Position numbers and translations under genes: made by a program
Notes under the pieces: generated by a model
Told to the model about the DNA's origin: nothing
Databases searched by the model: none
Seen by the model: the letters and a program-made list of their open reading frames with translations, nothing else
Shown here: positions 1-7,437 of the stretch, one piece after another
Position numbering within the stretch: the first letter of the stretch is position 1
Layout of the letters: each line of letters starts with the position of its first letter
NCBI GenBank assembly: GCA_041906305.1
Contig: JAYRJL010000001.1
Span: forward strand, 1,302,001 to 1,366,000
Direction of reading: 5' to 3'
DNA: 64,000 nt
Origin: SHVZ01 sp041906305
GTDB taxonomy: Bacteria; Pseudomonadota; Alphaproteobacteria; SHVZ01

Positions 1-2
1 TC

Positions 3-473
3 ATCTTCCTGACGTCCAAGGACGAGGAGATCGACGAGGTGCTGGGCCTGCGCATGGGCGCCGACGACTACATCAGGAAGCCCTTCTCGCAGCGCCTGCT
101 GATCGAAAGGATCCGGGCCCTCCTTCGCCGCAAGGAGGCCAAGGGCGACAAGGAGCCCGGCCAGGACCAGGTGTTGACGCGGGGGCCTCTGGTGCTCGAC
201 CAGCAGCGCCACCAGTGCACGTGGAAAGGCCAGCCGGTGGCCCTGACGGTCACCGAGTTCCTGATCCTGAAGGCGCTCGCGCAGCGACCGGGCCACGTCA
301 AGAGCCGCGACAATCTCATGGACGCGGCCTACGGCGAGTCCGTCTACGTCGACGACCGGACCATCGACAGCCACATCAAGCGGCTGCGCAAGAAGTTCAA
401 GGCGATCGACGATGACTTCCAGCAGGTCGAGACGCTCTACGGCGTCGGCTATCGCTACCGCGACGTCGGATGA
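3..473 (+). CDS. chvI: Response regulator ChvI, OmpR/PhoB family (5' end outside window)
   Basis: DNA-binding half of the ChvG-ChvI two-component system, which controls envelope and acid responses in alphaproteobacteria. The reading frame is already open at base 3, so the start and the phospho-acceptor Asp lie to the left. Visible are the end of the receiver domain (the conserved Lys of the KPF motif near base 90) and a complete winged-helix output domain ending in the GVGYRY motif typical of OmpR-type regulators. Its TGA stop overlaps the ATG of chvG (ATGA), so the two are translationally coupled. The family is certain; the name ChvI rests on the neighbours chvG, hprK and the PTS genes, the order known from Sinorhizobium and Agrobacterium. 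Confidence 0.9.
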   Translation: MFLTSKDEEIDEVLGLRMGADDYIRKPFSQRLLIERIRALLRRKEAKGDKEPGQDQVLTRGPLVLDQQRHQCTWKGQPVALTVTEFLILKALAQRPGHVKSRDNLMDAAYGESVYVDDRTIDSHIKRLRKKFKAIDDDFQQVETLYGVGYRYRDVG

Positions 474-2155
474 CCGCTGAGGTCGATCGGAGCGTCGTCG
501 CCACGCCTGAGCTGAGGGCGGCCGAACCGGCTGCGGCGGCCGTCGCGCCTCAGCGAAAGCGCCGGCGCCACCGGCGCTTCTGGTCGCCGCTGACTCTGCG
601 CATCCTCGCCCTCAACATGCTGCCGTTGATGGTGCTGTTCGCCGGCGCCTCCTATCTCGACCGCTATCAGAAGAGCCTGGTCCAGAGCGAGCTCGACGCG
701 CTGCAGATGCAGGCGGGCCTCATCGCGATCGCCCTCGGCGAGAACGCGATCACCGTGGGGCCAGCCGACTACGAGGAGCTCTCGACGGACTCGACCCAGG
801 GCCTGCTTCGCCGACTCGTCTCCCAGGCACCTGTCCGCGCCCGCGTCTTCTCGCCGACCGGCGACATCATCGCCGACAGCCGCGTGCTCGCCGGGCCGGG
901 CGGTGTCGTCGAGGTCGAGCTGCTCGCGCCCATCGCCACGCCCGACCCGCTCGACGAGGCGCTGGGCTGGGTTTACGACCTGATCTTCGATCGACTCCCG
1001 CGCCAGCACGGCTGGCCCGCCTACGAAGAGCAGCCGCGCCAGCGTGCCGAGCACTACGAGGAAGCGCGGGCGGCGCTCCGCGGCGACACCGGCCGGATGG
1101 TCCGGCTCGCGGCGAGCGGCGACCTGGTGATCTCGGTCGCCGTGCCGGTCCAGAAGCTGAAGCAGGTTCTCGGCGTCCTGATGCTGTCGACCCAGACCAC
1201 CTGGATCGACGAGGCGGTGCGTTCGGTCCGCTATGACATCCTCCGGTTCTTCGGCTTGGCGCTGCTGGTGACGGTATTGGCATCGCTCTATCTCGCCGGC
1301 GTCATCGCGCGGCCGATCCGGCGCCTGGCGCTCGCGGCCGAACGGGTGCGTGCGGGCCATCGCGGCGGCAACGCGATTCCGGACTTCTCCCGCCGCGGCG
1401 ACGAGATCGGCGATCTCTCGGTCTCGCTTCGCGCCATGACAGAGGCTCTGTCCAACCGTCTGGATGAGATCGAGCGCTTCGCCGCCGACGTCGCTCATGA
1501 GATCAAGAACCCCCTGACCTCGGTCCGGAGCGCGGTCGAGACGGCGAGCCGCCTGACGGATCCCGAGAAGCAGAAGCGCCTGATGGCGATCGTGCTCGAG
1601 GACGTTCAGCGCCTCGACCGGCTGATCAGCGACATCTCGAACGCTTCCCGGATCGATGCGGAATTGAGCCGGGCAGAGCTGGCGCCGGTCGATGTCGGTC
1701 GGATGCTGGCGACGCTGGTCGAGATGCACGAGGCGACTCTCGAGGAAGGCGGCGTGCGCCTGACGCTCGCGATCGGACCGAACCGCGGTCTCTCGGCACC
1801 CGGGATCGAGGACCGGCTGGTCCAGGTGATCCGGAACCTGATCGCGAACGCGGTTTCATTCAGCCCGCCGGGTGGGGCCGTCGCACTGGGGGCCGCCAGC
1901 GACGCGGATTGGGTCACCATCACAGTCGAGGACCAGGGGCCCGGCATCCCGGAAGCCAAGCTCGCCGCGATCTTCGACCGCTTCTACACCGAGCGCCCGA
2001 AAGGCGAGCGCTTCGGGAAGCACTCCGGCCTCGGCCTCTCCATCTCGCGTCAGATCATCGAAGCCCACGACGGCACCATCCATGCCGAGAACCGGCGCGA
2101 TGCGGCTGGACGGGTCGTGGGCGCCCGCTTCGTCGTTCGTCTGCCGCGCCGGTGA
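470..2155 (+). CDS. chvG: Sensor histidine kinase ChvG/ExoS
   Basis: Inner-membrane sensor kinase of 561 aa that phosphorylates ChvI. A basic, Ala-rich cytoplasmic N-terminus is followed by a membrane segment at about residues 43-64, a periplasmic sensor region of roughly 190 residues, a second membrane segment at about 255-277 and a HAMP domain. The HisKA domain has the H-box AHEIKNPL with phospho-acceptor His343. The HATPase domain has its N box (NLIANAV) and the G boxes DQGPGIP and GLGLS. The ATG overlaps the chvI stop by 4 nt. The GTG of hprK overlaps its own TGA, so chvI-chvG-hprK is one coupled transcript. Confidence 0.93.
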   Translation: MTAEVDRSVVATPELRAAEPAAAAVAPQRKRRRHRRFWSPLTLRILALNMLPLMVLFAGASYLDRYQKSLVQSELDALQMQAGLIAIALGENAITVGPADYEELSTDSTQGLLRRLVSQAPVRARVFSPTGDIIADSRVLAGPGGVVEVELLAPIATPDPLDEALGWVYDLIFDRLPRQHGWPAYEEQPRQRAEHYEEARAALRGDTGRMVRLAASGDLVISVAVPVQKLKQVLGVLMLSTQTTWIDEAVRSVRYDILRFFGLALLVTVLASLYLAGVIARPIRRLALAAERVRAGHRGGNAIPDFSRRGDEIGDLSVSLRAMTEALSNRLDEIERFAADVAHEIKNPLTSVRSAVETASRLTDPEKQKRLMAIVLEDVQRLDRLISDISNASRIDAELSRAELAPVDVGRMLATLVEMHEATLEEGGVRLTLAIGPNRGLSAPGIEDRLVQVIRNLIANAVSFSPPGGAVALGAASDADWVTITVEDQGPGIPEAKLAAIFDRFYTERPKGERFGKHSGLGLSISRQIIEAHDGTIHAENRRDAAGRVVGARFVVRLPRR

Positions 2156-2586
2156 ACGGCGAGGTTCCGACGACGATCCACGCGACAGCGGTCGCGTTGG
2201 GCGAACGGGCGGTTCTTCTTTTCGGACCGCCGGGGAGCGGCAAGTCCGACCTCGCGCTGCGGTTGATGGAGTCGGGCTGGACATTGGTCGCCGATGACCG
2301 GGTCGTCCTCTCGCGCCGCGGGGTGATGTTGATTGCATCACCTCCCCCGAGTCTGGCCGGACTGATCGAGGCGCGCGGCGTCGGGATCTGCCGGGTGCCG
2401 TTCATCGCGGAAGCCGAGGCGGCGCTGGCCGTCCAACTCGTTCCCCAGGACGCGGTCGAGCGTCTGCCGCAGGTGCTCTCCCGGACCCTCCTGGATGTAT
2501 CTATCCCATTGATAAATATTGTACCTTTCGAGGCTTCTGCACCTGCGAAGCTGCGCCTTGCCCTGGAGGGAGGCGTAGTCCGATAA
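2152..2586 (+). CDS. hprK: HPr kinase/phosphorylase, short alphaproteobacterial form
   Basis: Serine kinase/phosphatase acting on HPr. It is 144 aa, about half the length of Firmicutes HprK, and contains only the catalytic C-terminal domain, as is usual in alphaproteobacteria. The P-loop GPPGSGKS lies at residues 25-32, followed by an Asp-Asp pair in LVADDRV. I chose the GTG at 2152 because it overlaps the chvG stop (GTGA); upstream in-frame starts would lie inside chvG. The HPr gene 1.4 kb downstream keeps a Ser at the regulatory site, so a substrate is present. An AT-rich dip near 2505-2520 encodes an Ile/Asn-rich stretch and looks unremarkable. Confidence 0.9.
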   Translation: MNGEVPTTIHATAVALGERAVLLFGPPGSGKSDLALRLMESGWTLVADDRVVLSRRGVMLIASPPPSLAGLIEARGVGICRVPFIAEAEAALAVQLVPQDAVERLPQVLSRTLLDVSIPLINIVPFEASAPAKLRLALEGGVVR

Positions 2587-2596
2587 TGCGCCCCCC

Positions 2597-3511
2597 ATGG
2601 CCACAACCACGGTCACGGCCCCTGCCGGCGCCCGCGTCGATGCGAGCGACCGCCAGCCGGTGATCCTCGTGACGGGACTTTCAGGCGCCGGACGTTCATC
2701 CAGCCTGAAGGCGCTCGAGGACATCGGCTACGAGGCCGTCGACAACTTGCCGATCGCCCTGCTTCCGGCCTTGCTGGCGCCCAGCGCGGCCCAGCGCCGC
2801 CCGATCGCCGTCGGCGTCGACGTGCGTGGCCGCGACTTCGCGGTCGATCCGCTGCTGGCCGAGGTCGACCGGCTCAAGTGCCGCGCGGACCTCGATGTCC
2901 GCGTTCTGTTCCTCGACTGCGACGTGGACGTCCTGGCGCGACGGTTCACAGAGACCCGGCGCCGCCACCCGATCGCGGTCGACCGTCCGCTCGCCGACGG
3001 CATCCTGAAGGAGCGGGCGCTGATGCTTCCGGTGCGGGAGCATGCGGACGAGGTGCTCGACACCTCGGAACTCGTCGGTGCCGATCTCCGCCGCGTGCTC
3101 TGGAGCCGCTTCCAGCTCGGCGCCGACCGCGGACTCGGCGTGACGGTTACCTCGTTCTCGTTCCGGCACGGGCTGCCGCGAGAGGCCGACCTGGTATTCG
3201 ACGTGCGCTTCCTCGAGAACCCCCACTACGATCCGGTCCTCCGGCCGCTCGACGGCCGGGACGGCAGCGTCGCGGACTTCATCGCGGCGGATCCCGACTT
3301 CGAGCCCTTCTTCGCCTCGATTGCCGGCATGCTGGACCGGCTGATCCCGCGCTATTACCGGGAGGGCAAAAGCTACCTCACCATCGCGTTCGGCTGCACC
3401 GGCGGGCGTCACCGCTCGGTCTTCCTTGCCGAACGCCTCGGCGCCTGGCTCGCCGGACGAGGCCAACGGGTGGAAGTCCTCCACCGAGACGTCGGCCGCC
3501 ACGCAGCCTGA
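2597..3511 (+). CDS. rapZ: RapZ-family nucleotide-binding protein (RNase adaptor family)
   Basis: Protein of 304 aa in the RapZ/YvcJ family. In E. coli, RapZ binds small RNAs and guides RNase E to GlmZ to control glucosamine-6-phosphate synthesis; the alphaproteobacterial role is less clear. The N-terminal P-loop domain begins at about residue 23 with GLSGAGRSSS, where Arg occupies the usual Walker A Lys position. The family motif GYEAVDNLP follows. The C-terminal domain has the conserved FGCTGGRHRSV stretch and a final HRDV. The start is an ATG 10 nt after the hprK stop. Its place between hprK and the PTS genes is conserved in related genomes. Confidence 0.93.
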   Translation: MATTTVTAPAGARVDASDRQPVILVTGLSGAGRSSSLKALEDIGYEAVDNLPIALLPALLAPSAAQRRPIAVGVDVRGRDFAVDPLLAEVDRLKCRADLDVRVLFLDCDVDVLARRFTETRRRHPIAVDRPLADGILKERALMLPVREHADEVLDTSELVGADLRRVLWSRFQLGADRGLGVTVTSFSFRHGLPREADLVFDVRFLENPHYDPVLRPLDGRDGSVADFIAADPDFEPFFASIAGMLDRLIPRYYREGKSYLTIAFGCTGGRHRSVFLAERLGAWLAGRGQRVEVLHRDVGRHAA

Positions 3512-3551
3512 AGCCACCCTCAAACAAGATGACGGTATCGGACTCCTTTTC

Positions 3552-3962
3552 ATGATCGGTATGGTTCTGGTTACGCATGGTCGTCTCGCGGTCGAGTTGA
3601 TCTCAACGCTCGAGCACGTTGTCGGTCCGCAGACCCGCATCGCCGCGGTCTGCATCGGTCCCGAGGACGATATGGAACAGCGGCGGCGAGAGATCCTCGA
3701 ACGCATGGGCGAGGTCGAGGAGGGGCAAGGCGTGGTGCTGTTGACCGACATGTTCGGAGGAACGCCCTCGAACCTGGCGATCTCGGTCATGGACCGGGGC
3801 AAGGTCGAGGTGGTGGCAGGGGTGAATCTCCCGATGCTCATCAAGCTGGCGAAGGTCCGCGCCGGCCTGCCGCTCGAGGAAGCCGTGGTCTGCGCCCAGG
3901 AGGCCGGGCGCAAGTACATCAACGTCGCTTCCAAGCTGCTCGCCGGCGAGAAGGCCAGTTGA
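3552..3962 (+). CDS. manX: PTS EIIA component, mannose family (ManX/PtsM-like)
   Basis: Cytoplasmic EIIA-Man domain protein of 136 aa that takes phosphate from HPr. His9 in the VLVTHGRLA motif is the expected phosphorylation site, and GGTPSN near residue 72 is a family hallmark. The ATG at 3552 was chosen because the family begins directly with this beta strand; a longer in-frame reading would run into rapZ. No EIIB, EIIC or EIID gene follows, so this is probably a regulatory protein and not part of a sugar permease. Its TGA overlaps the TTG start of the HPr gene (TTGA). Confidence 0.92.
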   Translation: MIGMVLVTHGRLAVELISTLEHVVGPQTRIAAVCIGPEDDMEQRRREILERMGEVEEGQGVVLLTDMFGGTPSNLAISVMDRGKVEVVAGVNLPMLIKLAKVRAGLPLEEAVVCAQEAGRKYINVASKLLAGEKAS

Positions 3963-4237
3963 GCGCCGAGGCACAGCGCACCGTCGTCATCTGCAACAAG
4001 CGCGGCCTGCACGCCCGGGCCGCGGCGCGGTTCGTCAAGCTTGCCGAAACCTTCTCCGCCGAGGTCACCGTCACCCGCCGCGACCAGGGGGTCTCCGGTC
4101 GTTCGATCATGGGCCTGATGATGCTGGCCGCGACGCCCGGATCGTCGATCGAGATTGCCGCCAAGGGCGAGGACGCCGAGCTGGCCGTTTCCGCGCTTTC
4201 CGCGCTGGTCGAGCGGAGGTTCGATGAAGACGCGTGA
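3959..4237 (+). CDS. ptsH: Phosphocarrier protein HPr
   Basis: HPr of 92 aa, the small phosphate shuttle between Enzyme I and EIIA. His18 in the RGLHARAAARF motif is the Enzyme I-dependent site. Ser49 in SGRSIMGLMML sits at the position phosphorylated by HprK, which fits the hprK gene upstream. The TTG start overlaps the EIIA stop by 4 nt and gives the normal family N-terminus; the first possible ATG would remove the catalytic strand. The 3' end overlaps the ptsI start by 14 nt, so translation of the two is probably coupled. Confidence 0.93.
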   Translation: MSAEAQRTVVICNKRGLHARAAARFVKLAETFSAEVTVTRRDQGVSGRSIMGLMMLAATPGSSIEIAAKGEDAELAVSALSALVERRFDEDA

Positions 4238-6011
4238 GCTTCGCGCACGCCGGCCCAAGGTCGGCGAGCAGGTCTTTGAAGGCCTGGGCGTGGCCCCGGG
4301 CGTCGCGATCGGCACCGCCCATCGATCAGAGGCCGGCGTCGTGGCGGTTCCCGACTACGAGATCGCGCCGGAGCAGATCGACGCGGAGAAGCGCCGCTTC
4401 TCCGATGCGGTCACCCGCGCCCAGAAGCAGCTGGCCAAGCTCAAGGCCAAGTCCCAGGCGTTGTCGGCGGAAGCAGCGGAGGAGCTCGGCTATCTGCTCG
4501 ACGCGCACGCGCAGATGCTCGCCGGATCGCGACTGGTACGCGGCGTCGTCAGCCGGATCGAGACCGAGCGCCAGAACGCGGAGGCCGCGGTACGCGCCGT
4601 AATCGCAGAGATCACCGAAGGCTTCGCCGAGATCGACGATGCTTATCTCTCCGCCCGCCAGGCCGACGTTCGCGACGTGGGCGAACGGGTAATTCGCCAG
4701 CTCACCAAGACGCCCTACCAGGCGTTCTCTCAGCTGCCGGAAGGGACCGTGGTGGTCGCCGAGGAATTGAGCCCGGCCGACACCGCCCTGCTGGATCCGA
4801 AGCGGATCGCCGGCATCGTCACCGCCCTCGGCGGTGCCGAGAGCCACACCGCCATCATGGCGCGCTCGCTCGGGCTTCCCGCGGTGCTCGGTGCGCCGGA
4901 GGCTCTCCGCGCGATCCGGGGCGGCGAGACGGTGATCGTCGAAGGCAGCGAAGGCAACGTCATCGTCACTCCCCGCGCGGCGACGCTCGCGCGATACCGC
5001 AAGCGCCAGGGCGCCTGGGCCAAGGAGCAGGCGAAGCTTGCCGGCCTCAAGGGCCTGGCCTCGGTCACCCGGGATGGGCACCAGATCGGCCTCCAGGCCA
5101 ATCTCGAGCTGCCGCGTGACCTCGCCGGCGCGCTGGAGGCGGGTGCGCTCGGGATCGGGCTGCTGCGCACCGAATTCCAGTTCATGAACCGGGACGACCT
5201 CCCCGACGAGGACGAGCAATACGCGACGCTGAGGGAGATCGTCGAAGGCATGGCCGGCCGGCCGGTGACGATCCGAACGCTCGATGTCGGCGGCGAGAAG
5301 CTGGCGCGCGCGCTCGGGCCCGAGATCGGCGAGCCCTCGAACCCGGCGCTCGGTCTTCGTGGCGTGCGCCTGGGATTGGCGCAGCCGCGCCTGCTGGAAA
5401 CCCAGCTTGCCGCCATCCTCCGTGCCTCGCTGCACGGCCCGGTGCGCATCCTGCTGCCGATGGTCGCGACCGTCGGCGAGGTAAGGAAGGTGCGTGCCAT
5501 GGCCGAGCAGGTCGCCCGCCGGTTGAAGCGCCGCGGCATCGCGCTCGGCGACACGCTGCCGCCGATCGGCGTCATGATCGAGGTGCCGGGAGCCGCGCTC
5601 TCCGCCGACGCGCTGGCGCTGGCGGCCGAGTTCTTCGCCATCGGTACCAACGACCTCACCATGTACACGCTGGCGATCGACCGCGCCGACGACCAGGTGG
5701 CGACGCTCTACAACCCGCTTCATCCGGCGGTCCTGAGGCTCCTGCAGTTCTCGGTCGAGGCGGCGCTACGTGCCCATATCCCTGTGTCGGTCTGCGGCGA
5801 GATCGCAGGCGATCCGCGCTATATCCCGCTGCTGCTGGGCCTGGGCGTGCGCGAGCTGTCCATGGCCCCGCCGAAACTGCCGCGCGTGAAACGGCGGGTG
5901 CGGCACCTGAACCTGCTGGCGGCGACGCAGCGCGCCCGCGCCATCATGGAGCAGTGGGACGAGCAGCGGATCTCGGAGATGCTGGACGCCTTCGACGCGG
6001 AGCCGGCCTAG
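4224..6011 (+). CDS. ptsI: PTS Enzyme I (phosphoenolpyruvate-protein phosphotransferase)
   Basis: Enzyme of 595 aa that transfers phosphate from PEP to HPr. It has the HPr-binding helical domain at about 20-145, the swivel domain with active-site His208 in GGAESHTAIMARS, and the C-terminal TIM barrel with the PEP-binding signatures LLRTEF and IGTNDLTMYTL and a Cys in SVCGEIAGD. There is no N-terminal GAF domain, so it is the classical Enzyme I and not the nitrogen-PTS PtsP. The ATG at 4224 lies within the end of ptsH. The TAG stop is the last three bases of CTAG at 6008-6011, whose reverse strand ends the converging gene. Confidence 0.95.
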   Translation: MKTRELRARRPKVGEQVFEGLGVAPGVAIGTAHRSEAGVVAVPDYEIAPEQIDAEKRRFSDAVTRAQKQLAKLKAKSQALSAEAAEELGYLLDAHAQMLAGSRLVRGVVSRIETERQNAEAAVRAVIAEITEGFAEIDDAYLSARQADVRDVGERVIRQLTKTPYQAFSQLPEGTVVVAEELSPADTALLDPKRIAGIVTALGGAESHTAIMARSLGLPAVLGAPEALRAIRGGETVIVEGSEGNVIVTPRAATLARYRKRQGAWAKEQAKLAGLKGLASVTRDGHQIGLQANLELPRDLAGALEAGALGIGLLRTEFQFMNRDDLPDEDEQYATLREIVEGMAGRPVTIRTLDVGGEKLARALGPEIGEPSNPALGLRGVRLGLAQPRLLETQLAAILRASLHGPVRILLPMVATVGEVRKVRAMAEQVARRLKRRGIALGDTLPPIGVMIEVPGAALSADALALAAEFFAIGTNDLTMYTLAIDRADDQVATLYNPLHPAVLRLLQFSVEAALRAHIPVSVCGEIAGDPRYIPLLLGLGVRELSMAPPKLPRVKRRVRHLNLLAATQRARAIMEQWDEQRISEMLDAFDAEPA

Positions 6012-6391
6012 ACCTTCACGTCGATGCGTACCGGCTGGTCGAGCACGAAGCCGGACTGTGGCTCTTCCTGGAAACGTCCGTAGGCGCGCGTGGCGTCGGC
6101 GAAGCTCGGCTGCTTCGGCGGCGGCTGATCCTGGTTGAGAAGCTGGGCAAGGAACGGTGCGCTGTCGCCGGTGAACGTCTCGCGCCGGTCGCCTCTCGCC
6201 TGCGACTGCTCATTGTCACGACGGCGCGTCTGCTCCTGCTCGCGGAGGGCTTCCGCCTGAGCTCGGCTCTGCCTCAGCGCCTCCGGATCGAAGGCGGCAG
6301 GGAGGGTCGCGTCCGCCGGCCGGATCGGCACCGGTCGCAGAGTGATCGCGTTGATCGGAACCAAGGATGTCGATGAGACGGACGACGCCAT
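6008..6391 (-). CDS. Small hypothetical protein, paralogue of the next gene
   Basis: Protein of 127 aa with no family I recognise. The N-terminal half is Ala/Arg/Gln-rich and probably disordered, with a charged stretch at about 40-70. The C-terminal third carries PFLAQLLNQD, then FADATRAYGRF, and ends in VRIDVKV. The neighbour at 6480-6932 ends the same way, so the two look like a tandem duplication. There is no signal peptide or membrane segment. The ATG is preceded by AGGG six bases upstream. The stop shares a CTAG with ptsI. Conservation of the C-terminal motif in the paralogue supports it as a real gene. Confidence 0.75.
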   Translation of the reverse strand: MASSVSSTSLVPINAITLRPVPIRPADATLPAAFDPEALRQSRAQAEALREQEQTRRRDNEQSQARGDRRETFTGDSAPFLAQLLNQDQPPPKQPSFADATRAYGRFQEEPQSGFVLDQPVRIDVKV

Positions 6392-6479
6392 GCGTATCCC
6401 TGCCTCCCCCGCAGGGCTACCCCGTCGCTCCCCAAGAGGAAGCCTAGCACGGTCGGAGTCGGGAAGGGGTTAACGACGA

Positions 6480-6932
6480 TCAGATTTGGACGTCGATCGG
6501 GTCCCGGATATCGATGAAGTGACCGGCATCCCGCTCCTCGCGGAGGCGCCGATAGGCCCGCGTGGCGTCGCCGAACGGATCCGGCTGGTCTTCGGCAGGC
6601 TCGTCCTGCGCGAAGAGTTGCGCCAGGAAGGCCGCCGTACCGCCTGGAATGCTTGCCGACTCAGGCGTGGCCGATCCGTCTTCGCCGCCGTCCTCGGATT
6701 CTGGACTGGCCTCTTCCGTATCGGCGTTCGATCGGGCGTGTGCGCCGTCCGGGCGGAGCCGCTTCAACTCATCTTCACGCAGGTCTTCCGCCTCGACATC
6801 GGGGCGCTTGCCGGCGCCAGCGCCTGTATCCGGGGCGGTGACCGGGCGAAGCGCGGCTGCTCGCGGGGGAGGCAAGGCCGGAAGCACCGGCGGGGAAGCC
6901 AGGGACGTGACCATGGCGCACAACTCCGTCAC
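6480..6932 (-). CDS. Small hypothetical protein, paralogue of the preceding gene
   Basis: Protein of 150 aa of unknown function. It has a Pro/Ala-rich N-terminus, an acidic Glu/Asp/Ser-rich middle (about 75-100) and a C-terminal block with AAFLAQLFAQDEP, DATRAYRRLREE and a final PIDVQI. That block aligns with the C-terminus of the gene at 6008-6391, including the FLAQL and DATRAY cores. A second in-frame ATG seven codons in gives MVTSLASPP, which matches the paralogue's short N-terminus equally well, so the start is uncertain. It is separated from its paralogue by 88 nt and may be transcribed with it. The low-complexity middle and conserved tail suggest a small adaptor, but this is a guess. 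Confidence 0.72.
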   Translation of the reverse strand: MTELCAMVTSLASPPVLPALPPPRAAALRPVTAPDTGAGAGKRPDVEAEDLREDELKRLRPDGAHARSNADTEEASPESEDGGEDGSATPESASIPGGTAAFLAQLFAQDEPAEDQPDPFGDATRAYRRLREERDAGHFIDIRDPIDVQI

Positions 6933-6991
6933 AAGGGCCGTTCTAGCCCCATGGAAACGGTGTCATGACGGGTCGGGTTCGCGAGAAACGT

Positions 6992-7429
6992 TCAACGCAC
7001 CGGTGACGAACCGGGAACGATGCGCCGCGGATCGCCCAGGATCTTGGCGATCCGCTGCTCGAGATGCGTTCGGGTGACCGGCTTCACCAGGTAGCCGTCC
7101 ACTTCGAGGTCGCGTGCCCTGCGGACGAAGTCTTCGGTCGCATGCGTGGTCAGGAAAATCGTGGGAATCTTGTTCGTGCCGAAGAACCCGGCCGAACGCA
7201 GCCGCTTCACGAACTCGACGCCGTCGACCGGCTGCATGTTGATGTCGCAGATGATGATCTGGGGGCGCCCGCCCATGATCTCCTGAAGGCCCTGCTCTCC
7301 ATCCGTCGCCGAGGAGACCGTGCCGAAGCCGATCTGACGCACGAGACCGACGACGAGCTCGCGCATGAACTCGTTGTCCTCGACCACGAGCGCGCGCATG
7401 TCGCGATAGGTGAGCGCAACCTCGGTCAT
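6992..7429 (-). CDS. Single-domain response regulator (CheY-like)
   Basis: Receiver-only protein of 145 aa. It has the acidic pair in VVEDNEFM (about residues 17-20), phospho-acceptor Asp62 in IIICDINMQP, a Thr in FLTTHAT and the conserved Lys in YLVKPVTR. The ATG at 7429 lies 8 nt downstream of the stop of the hybrid kinase gene, so the two form an operon and this is the obvious target of the kinase's HPt domain. It has no output domain, so it presumably works by protein contact, for example on a motor, a phosphatase or another kinase. A longer reading frame upstream overlaps the kinase gene and was not used. Confidence 0.88.
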   Translation of the reverse strand: MTEVALTYRDMRALVVEDNEFMRELVVGLVRQIGFGTVSSATDGEQGLQEIMGGRPQIIICDINMQPVDGVEFVKRLRSAGFFGTNKIPTIFLTTHATEDFVRRARDLEVDGYLVKPVTRTHLEQRIAKILGDPRRIVPGSSPVR

Positions 7430-7437
7430 TATGCGTC

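Noticed and set aside
1909..2151. Longer hprK starting inside chvG
   Set aside because: The GTG at 2152 overlaps the chvG stop, and the HprK catalytic domain begins right after it; the extra residues are an Arg-rich out-of-frame reading of chvG.
4107..4322. Antisense gene over ptsH/ptsI start
   Set aside because: Composition is that of a GC-rich shadow frame; no conserved motif.
6467..6476. CtrA-like TTAAC sites near 6470, 10495 and 37232
   Set aside because: Each is a single half-site without the spaced partner (TTAA-N7-TTAA); not enough to call a regulator site.
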